Source of the DNA: Chryseobacterium gleum
GTDB taxonomy: Bacteria > Bacteroidota > Bacteroidia > UBA10329
Assembly (NCBI GenBank): GCA_945874195.1
Contig: CAMCFW010000050.1
Span: 1-9,870, forward strand
DNA: 9,870 nucleotides
Direction of reading: 5' to 3'
The notes below the pieces were generated by a model. The model was not told the origin of the DNA and made no database searches. It saw nothing but the letters and a program-made list of their open reading frames with translations. Numbering within the stretch: the stretch's first letter is position 1; each line of letters starts with the position of its first letter. A program made the position numbers and the translations under genes. Shown one piece after another: positions 1 to 7,293 of this stretch.

Positions 1-61
1 GCCATGGGCGTTCGGTTCGGATAAGCTTCATTCTGTATTTTCGGCAGCCTAAGCCGAGGAC
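1..61. other. Flank upstream of pyruvate carboxylase, content unresolved
   Basis: These 61 bases are too short to assign. Each plus-strand frame is open from the window edge to a stop: TAA at 22-24, TAA at 50-52, and TGA at 63-65. The last overlaps the ATG of the next gene as ATGA. Any of them could be the tail of an upstream gene co-transcribed with the carboxylase. A minus-strand ATG at 29-31 also opens a frame running off the left edge, so a divergent gene is equally possible. A purine stretch GAGGA at 56-60 lies only one base from the ATG, too close for a normal ribosome binding site. Confidence 0.3.
36..43 (+). promoter_or_regulatory. Possible Bacteroidota -7 promoter element for pyruvate carboxylase
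   Basis: TATTTTCG differs at one position from the Bacteroidota -7 consensus TAnnTTTG. Eighteen bases separate its last G from the ATG at 62, the same distance as for the similar element before the hydrolase. No good TTG is found about 19 bases upstream; the nearest is TTC at 16-18. This is a motif match by eye only. Confidence 0.3.
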
Positions 62-3000
62 ATGAAGATCAGAAAAGTATTGGTGGCCAACCGGGGCGAG
101 ATTGCCATCCGCGTGCTGCGCGCCTGTGTGGAGTTGAAGCTGCGCACCGTGGCGGTCTACACCTTCGAAGACCGCTATTCGCTGCACCGCTACAAGGCCG
201 ATGAGAGCTACCAACTGGGCATGGACACCGAGCCGCTGAAGCCCTATCTGGACATTGACGAGATCATCAACCTGGCGTTGCAGAAAAACGTGGATGCCAT
301 TCATCCGGGCTACGGTTTCCTGTCGGAGAACGAGGAATTTGCCCGCAAGTGCCGCGAGAACGGCATCGTGTTCATTGGTCCCGAACCGGAGGTGATGGCC
401 CAGTTGGGCGACAAGGTGGCGGCCAAGAAAGTGGCGAAAGCCTGCGATGTGCCGATCATCGAAAGCAGTCAGAAGGATCTGACGGATGTGAAGACCGCCC
501 TATCGGAGGCCAAGCGCATCGGTTTTCCGCTGATGCTTAAGGCCGCTTCGGGCGGTGGTGGCCGCGGCATGCGGGTGATCCGCAAGGAGGACGAACTCGA
601 AAACGCTTTCAGCGAGGCTAAGCGCGAAGCAGGCCGCGCCTTTGGTGACGACACCGTTTTTCTGGAGAAATACATCGAGAATCCCAAGCACATTGAGGTG
701 CAGATAGTGGCCGACAACGAAGGCAACACCATTCACCTGCACGAACGCGACTGTTCGGTTCAGCGCAGGTTTCAGAAGGTTGTGGAAGTGGCACCCGCCA
801 TGGGGCTGGACCAAGGCGTGCGCAAGCGGCTGTTCGACTATGCGGTGAAAATTGCCAAGGCTGTCAAGTACAATAACGTGGGTACGGTGGAATTCCTTGT
901 CGACCCCAAGGGCGAGATCTACTTCATTGAGGTCAACCCGCGCATTCAGGTGGAGCACACCGTGACGGAGATGGTAACGGGCATCGACATTGTGAAGCTG
1001 CAGATACGCATTGCAATGGGTTTCAAACTCTACGAAGACGAAATTGCCATTCCCGACCAATCGGCCATCACGGTCAATGGGTTCGCCATTCAGTGCCGCA
1101 TCACGGCCGAAGACCCCGAGAACGATTTCAAACCCGACCACGGAACACTTTACACCTATCGGCCTGCTGAGGGTTTCGGCATCCGCCTCGATCCGGGTAG
1201 CGTGTATTCTGGTGTGCGCATCAGCCCCTTCTTCGATTCGTTGTTGGTGAAGGTCTGTGCCCACTCGAGAACCTTGGACGGGGCCGCCCGAAAAATGACC
1301 CGTTGCCTGCAGGAATACCGCATCCGAGGGGTGAAGACCAACATCCGGTTTGTGGAGAACATTGTAAACCACGAGGTTTTCAAGCGCGGAGAGGCCACCG
1401 TCAATTTCATTCCCGACCATCCCGAACTGTTCAAATTCGTGAAGGGCCGCGACCGCGCCACCAAGATCGTGAAGTTCCTAGGTGAGATCACCGTGAACGG
1501 AAACCCTGATGTGACATTCACAGATGACAGAAAGGTGCTGCTCAAACCAATCGTTCCCGAATACCCGCGTTTCGGTGCCTATCCGAAGGGAACGAAGGAC
1601 CTTTTGAACGAACTCGGCCCCGACCGTTTCAGCGAGTGGCTTCGCAAGGAGAAGGTGATCCATTACACCGACACCACCATGCGCGATGCCCACCAGTCGT
1701 TGTTCGCAACCAGAATGCGAACTTATGATATGATGCGTGTGGCCGAAAGCTACGCTAAGAACCATCCGGAGATATTCAGCTACGAGGTGTGGGGCGGTGC
1801 CACCTTCGATGTGGCTCTTCGGTTTCTGAACGAAGACCCATGGGAACGCCTGGCTGAACTGAGAAAGGCCATTCCGAACACGCTTTTGCAGATGCTGATC
1901 CGTGGGTCGAATGGCGTGGGCTACAAGGCCTATCCAGACAATGTGGTGGAGAAATTCGTGGAGAAATCGTGGGAAACGGGGGTTGACATCTTCCGCATTT
2001 TCGACAGCCTGAACTGGATGAAGGGCATTGGCCCCTGCATTGAATACGTGCGGTCGCGCACCGAGGGCATTGCCGAAGGCGCCATCTGCTACACGGGCGA
2101 CATCCTAGACCCATCGCGCACCAAATACACGCTTGAGTATTACCTGCAACTGGCCAAGGACATTGAGAACGCAGGGGCGCACATTCTGGCCATCAAGGAC
2201 ATGGCCGGACTGCTGAAACCCTATGCGGCCACCGAGTTGATCACCGCTTTGAAGGGCACGGTCAAGATCCCGATCCATCTGCACACGCACGATACGTCTT
2301 CCCTTCAACCCGCCACCTATCTGAAGGCGATTGAAGCCGGAGTTGATGTTGTCGATGTTGCATTGGCCTCTCTTTCGGGTCTCACTTCGCAGCCCAACTT
2401 CAATTCCATTGTGGAAATGATGCGGTTCCATGAGCGCGAGAATCCGATCGACATCCATCGCCTCAATGAGTTCTCGAACTATTTCGAGAATGTACGCGAT
2501 TACTACTATCCCTTCGAAAGCGGCATGATGGCAAGCACGGCAAGCGTCTATCAGCACGAGATTCCGGGCGGGCAATATTCCAACCTGAAACCACAGGCCG
2601 TGGCGCTTGGCCTGGCCGACAAGTTTGAGGAGATCAAGCTGATGTATGGCAATGTGAACGAACTTTTCGGTGATGTGGTCAAGGTGACGCCTTCGTCCAA
2701 GGTGGTTGGCGACATGGCGCTTTATCTCGTTTCAAACGGACTGACCATTGAGGATGTGCGCGAGCGAGGCGACACCATTTCGTTTCCCGAAAGCGTGGTC
2801 GATTTCTTCCAAGGTCATCTGGGGCAGCCCCACGGAGGTTTCCCTGCACACGTTCAAAAAATGATCCTGAAGGACCGAAAACCCTTCACCGACCGCCCTA
2901 ACAGCCATCTCACACCCATCGATTTCGACAAGGGATTTGAGGAATTCAAGGCCAAGTTCGATGCCGCACTCAAGTTCACCGACTACCTCTCGTATCTTAT

Positions 3001-3502
3001 GTATCCGAAGGTTTTCGAGGAATATTATGCTCGGAAGAAGGAGTTCGGAGAAGTTTCAAAGATCCCAACGGGCAATTTCTTCTTCGGAATGAAGCTGCGC
3101 GATGAAACGCTGGTGGAAATAGGCGAAGGCAAGAACATCATCATCGAACTGCTATCCGTTGGCCCTGCCGATGAGCACGGCATGCGCACGCTTTTCTTCC
3201 GTGTGAACGGAATGACCCGCAACATCGAGATTCGCGACAAGAGCCTGAATATTGTGAAGATCGAGCACGAAAAGGCTTCGAAGGAAGACCCGAAACAGAT
3301 CGGTGCACCGCTACAGGGAATGCTCAGTAAAGTGTTGGTGAAGAAAGGGGAGCAGGTGAAGAAGAATCAGCCGCTGTTCATTATCGAGGCCATGAAGATG
3401 GAAACCACCGTTACGGCCACATCAGATGGAACCATTAAGCGTTTGGTATTGTCAGATTCCACCTTGGTGGAGGCCGATGACCTTGTATTAGTTACTGGCT
3501 AA
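62..3502 (+). CDS. pyc: Pyruvate carboxylase, single-chain, biotin-dependent
   Basis: This 1146-residue protein carboxylates pyruvate to oxaloacetate with ATP and bicarbonate, the anaplerotic step feeding the TCA cycle and gluconeogenesis; it should act in the cytoplasm as a tetramer. The N-terminal biotin carboxylase domain (about 1-455) starts with VLVANRGEIAIRV and has an ATP-grasp glycine loop (GGGG at 164-167). Its catalytic stretch is EVNPRIQVEH, with E290, N292, R294 and E298 matching the known active-site pattern. The carboxyltransferase domain (about 530-1000) has TTMRDAHQS with D542, the carbamylated-lysine site K712 in IKDMAGLL, and metal-binding H741 and H743 in HLHTH. The C-terminal biotin carrier domain carries AMKM with biotinyl-lysine K1112, 34 residues from the end, as is usual. 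Length and domain order match bacterial PycA. The ATG at 62 fits the family N-terminus. The 3' end overlaps the convergent DUF922 gene by 15 bp. GC is visibly higher than in the neighbours. Confidence 0.97.
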   Translation: MKIRKVLVANRGEIAIRVLRACVELKLRTVAVYTFEDRYSLHRYKADESYQLGMDTEPLKPYLDIDEIINLALQKNVDAIHPGYGFLSENEEFARKCRENGIVFIGPEPEVMAQLGDKVAAKKVAKACDVPIIESSQKDLTDVKTALSEAKRIGFPLMLKAASGGGGRGMRVIRKEDELENAFSEAKREAGRAFGDDTVFLEKYIENPKHIEVQIVADNEGNTIHLHERDCSVQRRFQKVVEVAPAMGLDQGVRKRLFDYAVKIAKAVKYNNVGTVEFLVDPKGEIYFIEVNPRIQVEHTVTEMVTGIDIVKLQIRIAMGFKLYEDEIAIPDQSAITVNGFAIQCRITAEDPENDFKPDHGTLYTYRPAEGFGIRLDPGSVYSGVRISPFFDSLLVKVCAHSRTLDGAARKMTRCLQEYRIRGVKTNIRFVENIVNHEVFKRGEATVNFIPDHPELFKFVKGRDRATKIVKFLGEITVNGNPDVTFTDDRKVLLKPIVPEYPRFGAYPKGTKDLLNELGPDRFSEWLRKEKVIHYTDTTMRDAHQSLFATRMRTYDMMRVAESYAKNHPEIFSYEVWGGATFDVALRFLNEDPWERLAELRKAIPNTLLQMLIRGSNGVGYKAYPDNVVEKFVEKSWETGVDIFRIFDSLNWMKGIGPCIEYVRSRTEGIAEGAICYTGDILDPSRTKYTLEYYLQLAKDIENAGAHILAIKDMAGLLKPYAATELITALKGTVKIPIHLHTHDTSSLQPATYLKAIEAGVDVVDVALASLSGLTSQPNFNSIVEMMRFHERENPIDIHRLNEFSNYFENVRDYYYPFESGMMASTASVYQHEIPGGQYSNLKPQAVALGLADKFEEIKLMYGNVNELFGDVVKVTPSSKVVGDMALYLVSNGLTIEDVRERGDTISFPESVVDFFQGHLGQPHGGFPAHVQKMILKDRKPFTDRPNSHLTPIDFDKGFEEFKAKFDAALKFTDYLSYLMYPKVFEEYYARKKEFGEVSKIPTGNFFFGMKLRDETLVEIGEGKNIIIELLSVGPADEHGMRTLFFRVNGMTRNIEIRDKSLNIVKIEHEKASKEDPKQIGAPLQGMLSKVLVKKGEQVKKNQPLFIIEAMKMETTVTATSDGTIKRLVLSDSTLVEADDLVLVTG

Positions 3503-4042
3503 GGAAGCGTAGGGCTTCAACGCTTCGAGTTCGCGGGCCACTTTCTGTTGCCAGTATGCCTGTTGCGAACGGTTCAGGCTGTGTTCGGTTTCGCGGTCGT
3601 ATTGATCCTGATAGGTCACGAATTCGCGGTAGTTTCGGTTGTAGTATTCTTCAATGTGGGTGTTCAACTTTTGGCAATCGTCACCGAATTTGGCGAGCTG
3701 TTTCCTCAGTTTCCGAACGAAAAGTTCTGTTATGTCGAAGTGCAGTTGCTCGTGGGCAAGCAGATAGTCCGATTCCGTGTCCTTCGTCCAACTTTTTTCT
3801 GTGTTGAAAAAGCACTTGACAATCGCCTTGTTCGTGGTTCCATCGCACTTAAGTTCTATGGACATGCCGCTATCGGTCAGGGCCATGTTTCGTGTTGCCC
3901 GTTTGGGTTCGCCTTTGAAGTCTGACCATTCGAGGCGTTCGCCTTCCACCCATTCAATGCAGTTTTTCAGGTCGTGCTGCTGACTTCGGCTTTCAAAGCT
4001 CAATGCGGCAAGGAATAAGCAGAGGACAATCATTGGTTTCAT
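3488..4042 (-). CDS. Secreted DUF922-family protein with HExxH motif
   Basis: This 184-residue protein has no known function. It has a short signal peptide: MKPM, a hydrophobic run from about residue 5 to 15, then a polar SFESRSQQ stretch where signal peptidase I would cut. There is no lipobox, so it is probably periplasmic or secreted. The centre holds AHEQLHFDITELFVRKLRK, in which HEQLH (97-101) is a zincin-type HExxH. This motif with the following FDI.E is what I recognise as DUF922. A WSDFKG segment near residue 39 and four cysteines in the mature part (28, 66, 77, 123) could form disulfides. A metalloprotease activity is plausible but unproven, and no third metal ligand is obvious. The start could also be M4 at 4031-4033, which keeps the signal peptide and removes a 2-bp overlap with the longest form of the divergent hydrolase. 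The tail overlaps the carboxylase by 15 bp. Confidence 0.8.
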   Translation of the reverse strand: MKPMIVLCLFLAALSFESRSQQHDLKNCIEWVEGERLEWSDFKGEPKRATRNMALTDSGMSIELKCDGTTNKAIVKCFFNTEKSWTKDTESDYLLAHEQLHFDITELFVRKLRKQLAKFGDDCQKLNTHIEEYYNRNYREFVTYQDQYDRETEHSLNRSQQAYWQQKVARELEALKPYASLASN

Positions 4043-4047
4043 GACAT

Positions 4048-4055
4048 TACCTTCG
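4048..4055 (+). promoter_or_regulatory. Possible -7 promoter element for the alpha/beta hydrolase
   Basis: TACCTTCG is one mismatch from TAnnTTTG, with the same T-to-C change as the element before the carboxylase and the same 18-base distance to an ATG (4074). This supports translation starting at 4074 rather than at 4041, which lies upstream of the element. No convincing -33 TTG is visible. The element would lie in the short 5' overlap zone shared with the divergent DUF922 gene. Confidence 0.3.
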
Positions 4056-4073
4056 TACCCACATCAACGGAAA

Positions 4074-4916
4074 ATGATTCAACTTATTTCAACTGTCCTC
4101 GAAGGTTCTGAAAATCGACCCATGGCCGTTGATCTAAGAACCGATGATCAGACTTCCAACCCGCCAATCGTGATTTTTGTTCATGGATTCAAGGGCTTTA
4201 AGGATTGGGGGCATTTCCCAAAAATAGGAGAAGAATTTGCCAAGGCCGGTTTCGCATTCGTCAGTTTCAACCTGAGCCACAACGGAACAACAGTCGAGGA
4301 TCCTACCGAATTTGTGGACCTCGAAGCATTCGGGAACAACAATTACCACAAAGAACTTTTCGACACCGAACAGCTGATCAACGCCCTTTCGGATGGATCA
4401 CTTTTTCCTGAAGCCAAGCTGAACCGCGAACGGATCTTCCTTTTCGGGCATAGTCGGGGAGGGGGCATCGCAATTGTTGCCGCGGCAGAAAACAACATGG
4501 TGAAAAGCCTCGTCACTTGGAATTCCATAGGCGATATGAAGCGTACTCAGGCCGATTTTGAGGTGTGGATGCGCGATGGGGTCATCTATCTTCCCAATGC
4601 CCGAACCGGTCAACAGATGCCGATGTACTATCAGTTTGTGGAAGATTATTTCGCCCAGGAGGAACGCTATGATCTTGAACAGACCTGTGCCTCCATCCAG
4701 GTACCAACGCTTTTCATTCACGGAACTGCCGATCAAACCGTGCCTTCGTCCTATGCAGAACGACTTCATGAATGGACCAAGAATTCGGACCTACTGTTGA
4801 TTGAGAACGGCGACCACACCTTCGGTGGAAAACATCCGTTCACGGAAAAGGAACTTCCGAAGGATACCCAAAAGGCGTTGGAAGCATCCATCAAGCACTT
4901 CAAGGCCATTTCCTAG
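4074..4916 (+). CDS. Alpha/beta hydrolase (serine hydrolase, S9/S33-like fold)
   Basis: This is a cytoplasmic serine hydrolase of the alpha/beta fold with no signal peptide; the substrate is unknown (esterase, lipase or peptidase are all possible). In numbering from the longest ORF, which begins at the ATG at 4041 (291 residues), the oxyanion-hole HG is at 48-49 in VIFVHGFKGF. The nucleophile elbow is GHSRG with S138, the acid is D231 in HGTADQTVP, and the base is H259 in NGDHTFGG, so the triad is complete and correctly spaced. A cap-like insert lies between about 160 and 215. I chose the ATG at 4074 (280 residues). The extra 11 residues from 4041 (MTLPSYPHQRK) look unlike the family, would overlap the divergent DUF922 start, and lie upstream of or over the putative promoter. 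The gene ends 10 bp from the convergent glycosyltransferase operon. Confidence 0.85.
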   Translation: MIQLISTVLEGSENRPMAVDLRTDDQTSNPPIVIFVHGFKGFKDWGHFPKIGEEFAKAGFAFVSFNLSHNGTTVEDPTEFVDLEAFGNNNYHKELFDTEQLINALSDGSLFPEAKLNRERIFLFGHSRGGGIAIVAAAENNMVKSLVTWNSIGDMKRTQADFEVWMRDGVIYLPNARTGQQMPMYYQFVEDYFAQEERYDLEQTCASIQVPTLFIHGTADQTVPSSYAERLHEWTKNSDLLLIENGDHTFGGKHPFTEKELPKDTQKALEASIKHFKAIS

Positions 4917-4926
4917 AGAGGTTGTC

Positions 4927-6090
4927 TTACGACTTCAAGATGTCGAGCAGTGGTTTTGTTGCTCCTTCCCAACTGAAATGTTGAGTCACGAGTCGGTGAC
5001 CGGCCTCAGCGATACTGTCGGCCTTTGGTTCATTTGTCAGCAGTTCTACAATGTGATCGGCAAATTCCTGTGGCGTTTCCGCTATCAGAATCTCGGTTTC
5101 GGGTTCGGCTTTGAGCGCGTTATTCGCCAAATTCGATGTCACGCACGGAATGCGCATGGCCATTGCTTCAAGTAGCTTGTTCTGCAACCCAGTACCGATC
5201 ATCATAGGAGCGACAAAGACCTTCGCTTTCGCGTAACAGTCACGTATATCGTCAACCCACCCGGTCACTTCGGTCAGTTCGCCTGCAAGGTCTTTCACCT
5301 GCTGCGCAGGTCGGGCACCGGCCAACATCAGTTTCGCGTTGGGAATCTTCTTTCTGACCAGCGGCATCACTTCTTTTTCGAGGAAAACGGCCCCTTCCAC
5401 ATTGGGCGGATAACCCATGTTTCCAGCAAAAAGCACATCGACCGACTTAGGTGCTGAACTGGGCGAAAAATGCGTCAACTCAACCCCGTTGCGCACAACG
5501 GTCACTTCATTCCGCTGCGAGAAGGGAAGCTGTTCGCGGTCCTGTTCAGAAATGATGGTGCAATGGTCGAAGGTGTTGAAAACGTGTTGTTCATAGTTGT
5601 TCAGTCTTCTCAGTTCCGAACTCAGAATGGGCTTCCAATACCACGGATCGGTTTCCAATCTACGTTCAATTCCCTTCGAAAAGGCATCCTGAAAGTCGAT
5701 TGTCCTTTTGATGGCTGTTTCGCCTTCCACATATTTCGCGGTGCGCAACAGTTGACAATAGATGGCGTCAGGTTCCCATTTCGTGATGCTCGCCAAAACC
5801 CTTTTCTGTGCCGAATACTGAAAGAAATAAGCCACCTGAAACGGCTCGTTTCCGAAGAAGGCCAACCCGAGATTCACCAGTTGTTTAAACTTGGAAATGC
5901 GGATGGTTTCCAGTTCGGAGCAGTACTTTTTCACCTCATCGATCCAAGCTTGTTCCAGTTCGTTCTCGTGCAGCGCGCAGAGGAAGACCTGATGATGTTG
6001 CGAAAGGATCCTGAGTTGATGGAACGCCCTTAGTTTATCGCCCTTTTCTAGTGGGTAAGGAAATCGCGAAAGCAGGACGAACAGGCGCAA
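4927..6090 (-). CDS. GT4-family glycosyltransferase, PEP-CTERM/EpsH1-associated sugar transferase type
   Basis: This is a retaining GT-B glycosyltransferase (387 residues), predicted cytoplasmic or peripheral, using a nucleotide sugar to extend a lipid-linked glycan. The N-terminus LLSRFPYPLEKGDKLRAFH is the hallmark of the sugar transferase group named for PEP-CTERM/EpsH1 systems, although no EpsH is visible here. The C-terminal donor domain has FAGNMGYPPNVEG (221-233) and GTGLQNKLLEAMAM (299-312) with conserved E308. Translation must start on a non-AUG codon. The TTG at 6088-6090 gives the expected N-terminus, no methionine occurs before residue 242, and an in-frame TGA lies three codons upstream. 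That TGA is the stop of the preceding GT4 gene, so both genes share one frame. It is the last gene of the operon, probably translated by coupling. Donor and acceptor sugars cannot be read from the sequence. Confidence 0.88.
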   Translation of the reverse strand: MRLFVLLSRFPYPLEKGDKLRAFHQLRILSQHHQVFLCALHENELEQAWIDEVKKYCSELETIRISKFKQLVNLGLAFFGNEPFQVAYFFQYSAQKRVLASITKWEPDAIYCQLLRTAKYVEGETAIKRTIDFQDAFSKGIERRLETDPWYWKPILSSELRRLNNYEQHVFNTFDHCTIISEQDREQLPFSQRNEVTVVRNGVELTHFSPSSAPKSVDVLFAGNMGYPPNVEGAVFLEKEVMPLVRKKIPNAKLMLAGARPAQQVKDLAGELTEVTGWVDDIRDCYAKAKVFVAPMMIGTGLQNKLLEAMAMRIPCVTSNLANNALKAEPETEILIAETPQEFADHIVELLTNEPKADSIAEAGHRLVTQHFSWEGATKPLLDILKS

Positions 6091-6099
6091 ATCGGTCGG

Positions 6100-7293
6100 T
6101 CAGAGGTTTTGATAAAAGTAGGTCAATTTCGAGCTTAGCTTCTTTTGGTCGAAGGCAGATAAGGCCAGTTTTCTTGCATTCTTTCCCATCGCTACGATCT
6201 CATTCGGATTTTCGGTCAGATACCTCAACTTCAACACGAACGCTTCTGGAGTGTCGGCTATCAACAGGTGTTCGCCATCGGTATATGGAACCCCTTCAGC
6301 ACCCGAACTAGTAGTGATGATCACCTTGCCCATGGCCAAAGCCTCCACAATTTTTATGCGCATGCCGCTTCCCGAACGGACAGGCACGATGGCGATGTTC
6401 TTCGTCTTTACAAATTCCTGTACAGAGTCGATCTGCCCAGCCATCCTAAGGTTTCCGTGCGATCTTTTCAGCAAGTGTTCCGGCATTTTCCGTCCTGCCA
6501 AATGACATTGAATGTCTGGGAACTCGGCCTCGATCAAGGGCCAAATTTCGTCAAGGAACCACGTTATCCCTTCAACGTTCGGTTTCCAATCCATGGCACC
6601 AACATGATAAAGAACCAGCGGATGTTTGCTCAAACCATCGGGCCTGATGGCATCCACGTTTAATCCGATGGGAACCTGTTGGATATGGCACTTCACACCC
6701 AACTGTTCAAATTCCTGCTTGTCTTCTTCGGTGATAGAGACAATGCCATCCACTTTTTGTAGGGCGTCAACCTCATGGTTCTTAAGTCGAAGAGCAAGAA
6801 GGTTGAGATACCATTTTTTGATGGCGAACGCTTCGTTTCCGGCCAGTTGTTCCCATATTCTGAACTCCACGTTATGGGCGCGCACCACTACTTTCGCCTT
6901 CGAATGTTTTCGGATAGTATCCACGTAAGGGGTGCAGAAAATGCTTTCCAACTGAACCACGTCATACTCCTTCTCCTTCAGAATTCCGATCAATCTGGCC
7001 TCGAAATTCCGACTATGGAACCGTTCGACATTATAGGATCTTGACGAGAACAGATTGAGAAAGGCCTTGATCGGATTCAATCGGGTGTTCATGGCCACGG
7101 CCTCCATCTTCGTGCGCTTCAAAATATCTGCCGGCACCGCGGCAGCATTGAAACCATGCTTATGTGTGCTCATACAAAGCAACTTCACCTCGTGGCCTGC
7201 CATCAGCATGCTTTCGGTCATGGCCGCCATGGCCATGCAACCGCCATCCACCTTCGGATAAGGCGGTTTAATACAAATCTGAAGTATCCTCAC
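6100..7293 (-). CDS. GT4-family glycosyltransferase
   Basis: This 397-residue GT-B enzyme is probably cytoplasmic or membrane-associated, adding a sugar to a cell-surface glycan precursor. The N-terminal acceptor domain opens with ILQICIKPPYPKVDGG and includes RAHNVEFRIWEQLA (138-151), typical of this Bacteroidota group. The donor domain shows YHVGAMDWKPNVEG (229-242), LAGRKMP, and GSGMRIKIVEALAMGK (308-323) with E317. The start is GTG at 7291-7293. It gives the family N-terminus and overlaps the upstream permease gene by 26 bp in another frame; the first internal methionine (M20) would remove the nucleotide-binding-fold strand. Its donor domain is visibly related to that of the next gene (shared PNVEG, LAG, G.G...K..EA.AM and LIA.TP..F), suggesting an old tandem duplication. 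It is the middle gene of a permease-GT4-GT4 operon. Confidence 0.9.
   Translation of the reverse strand: MRILQICIKPPYPKVDGGCMAMAAMTESMLMAGHEVKLLCMSTHKHGFNAAAVPADILKRTKMEAVAMNTRLNPIKAFLNLFSSRSYNVERFHSRNFEARLIGILKEKEYDVVQLESIFCTPYVDTIRKHSKAKVVVRAHNVEFRIWEQLAGNEAFAIKKWYLNLLALRLKNHEVDALQKVDGIVSITEEDKQEFEQLGVKCHIQQVPIGLNVDAIRPDGLSKHPLVLYHVGAMDWKPNVEGITWFLDEIWPLIEAEFPDIQCHLAGRKMPEHLLKRSHGNLRMAGQIDSVQEFVKTKNIAIVPVRSGSGMRIKIVEALAMGKVIITTSSGAEGVPYTDGEHLLIADTPEAFVLKLRYLTENPNEIVAMGKNARKLALSAFDQKKLSSKLTYFYQNL

Noticed and set aside
500..1420. 306-codon minus-strand ORF opposite the biotin carboxylase domain
   Set aside because: It is antisense to well-conserved pyc sequence, its translation shows no recognisable domain, and long antisense ORFs are expected in GC-rich coding DNA.
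2105..2575. 156-codon minus-strand ORF inside the carboxyltransferase domain
   Set aside because: It is antisense to catalytic residues of pyruvate carboxylase and has no recognisable features.
4041..4073. Longer N-terminus of the alpha/beta hydrolase
   Set aside because: The extra residues look non-conserved, overlap the divergent gene's start codon and precede the likely promoter element. The ATG at 4074 is preferred, though not proven.
4916..4960. Possible terminator between hydrolase and GT4 operon
   Set aside because: Only a 3-bp CCT/AGG pairing and a short direct repeat ACTTCAAG are visible; there is no usable stem or T-tract.
5470..6033. 187-codon plus-strand ORF opposite the second GT4
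   Set aside because: It is a shadow of the GT4 gene; no domain is recognisable in its translation.
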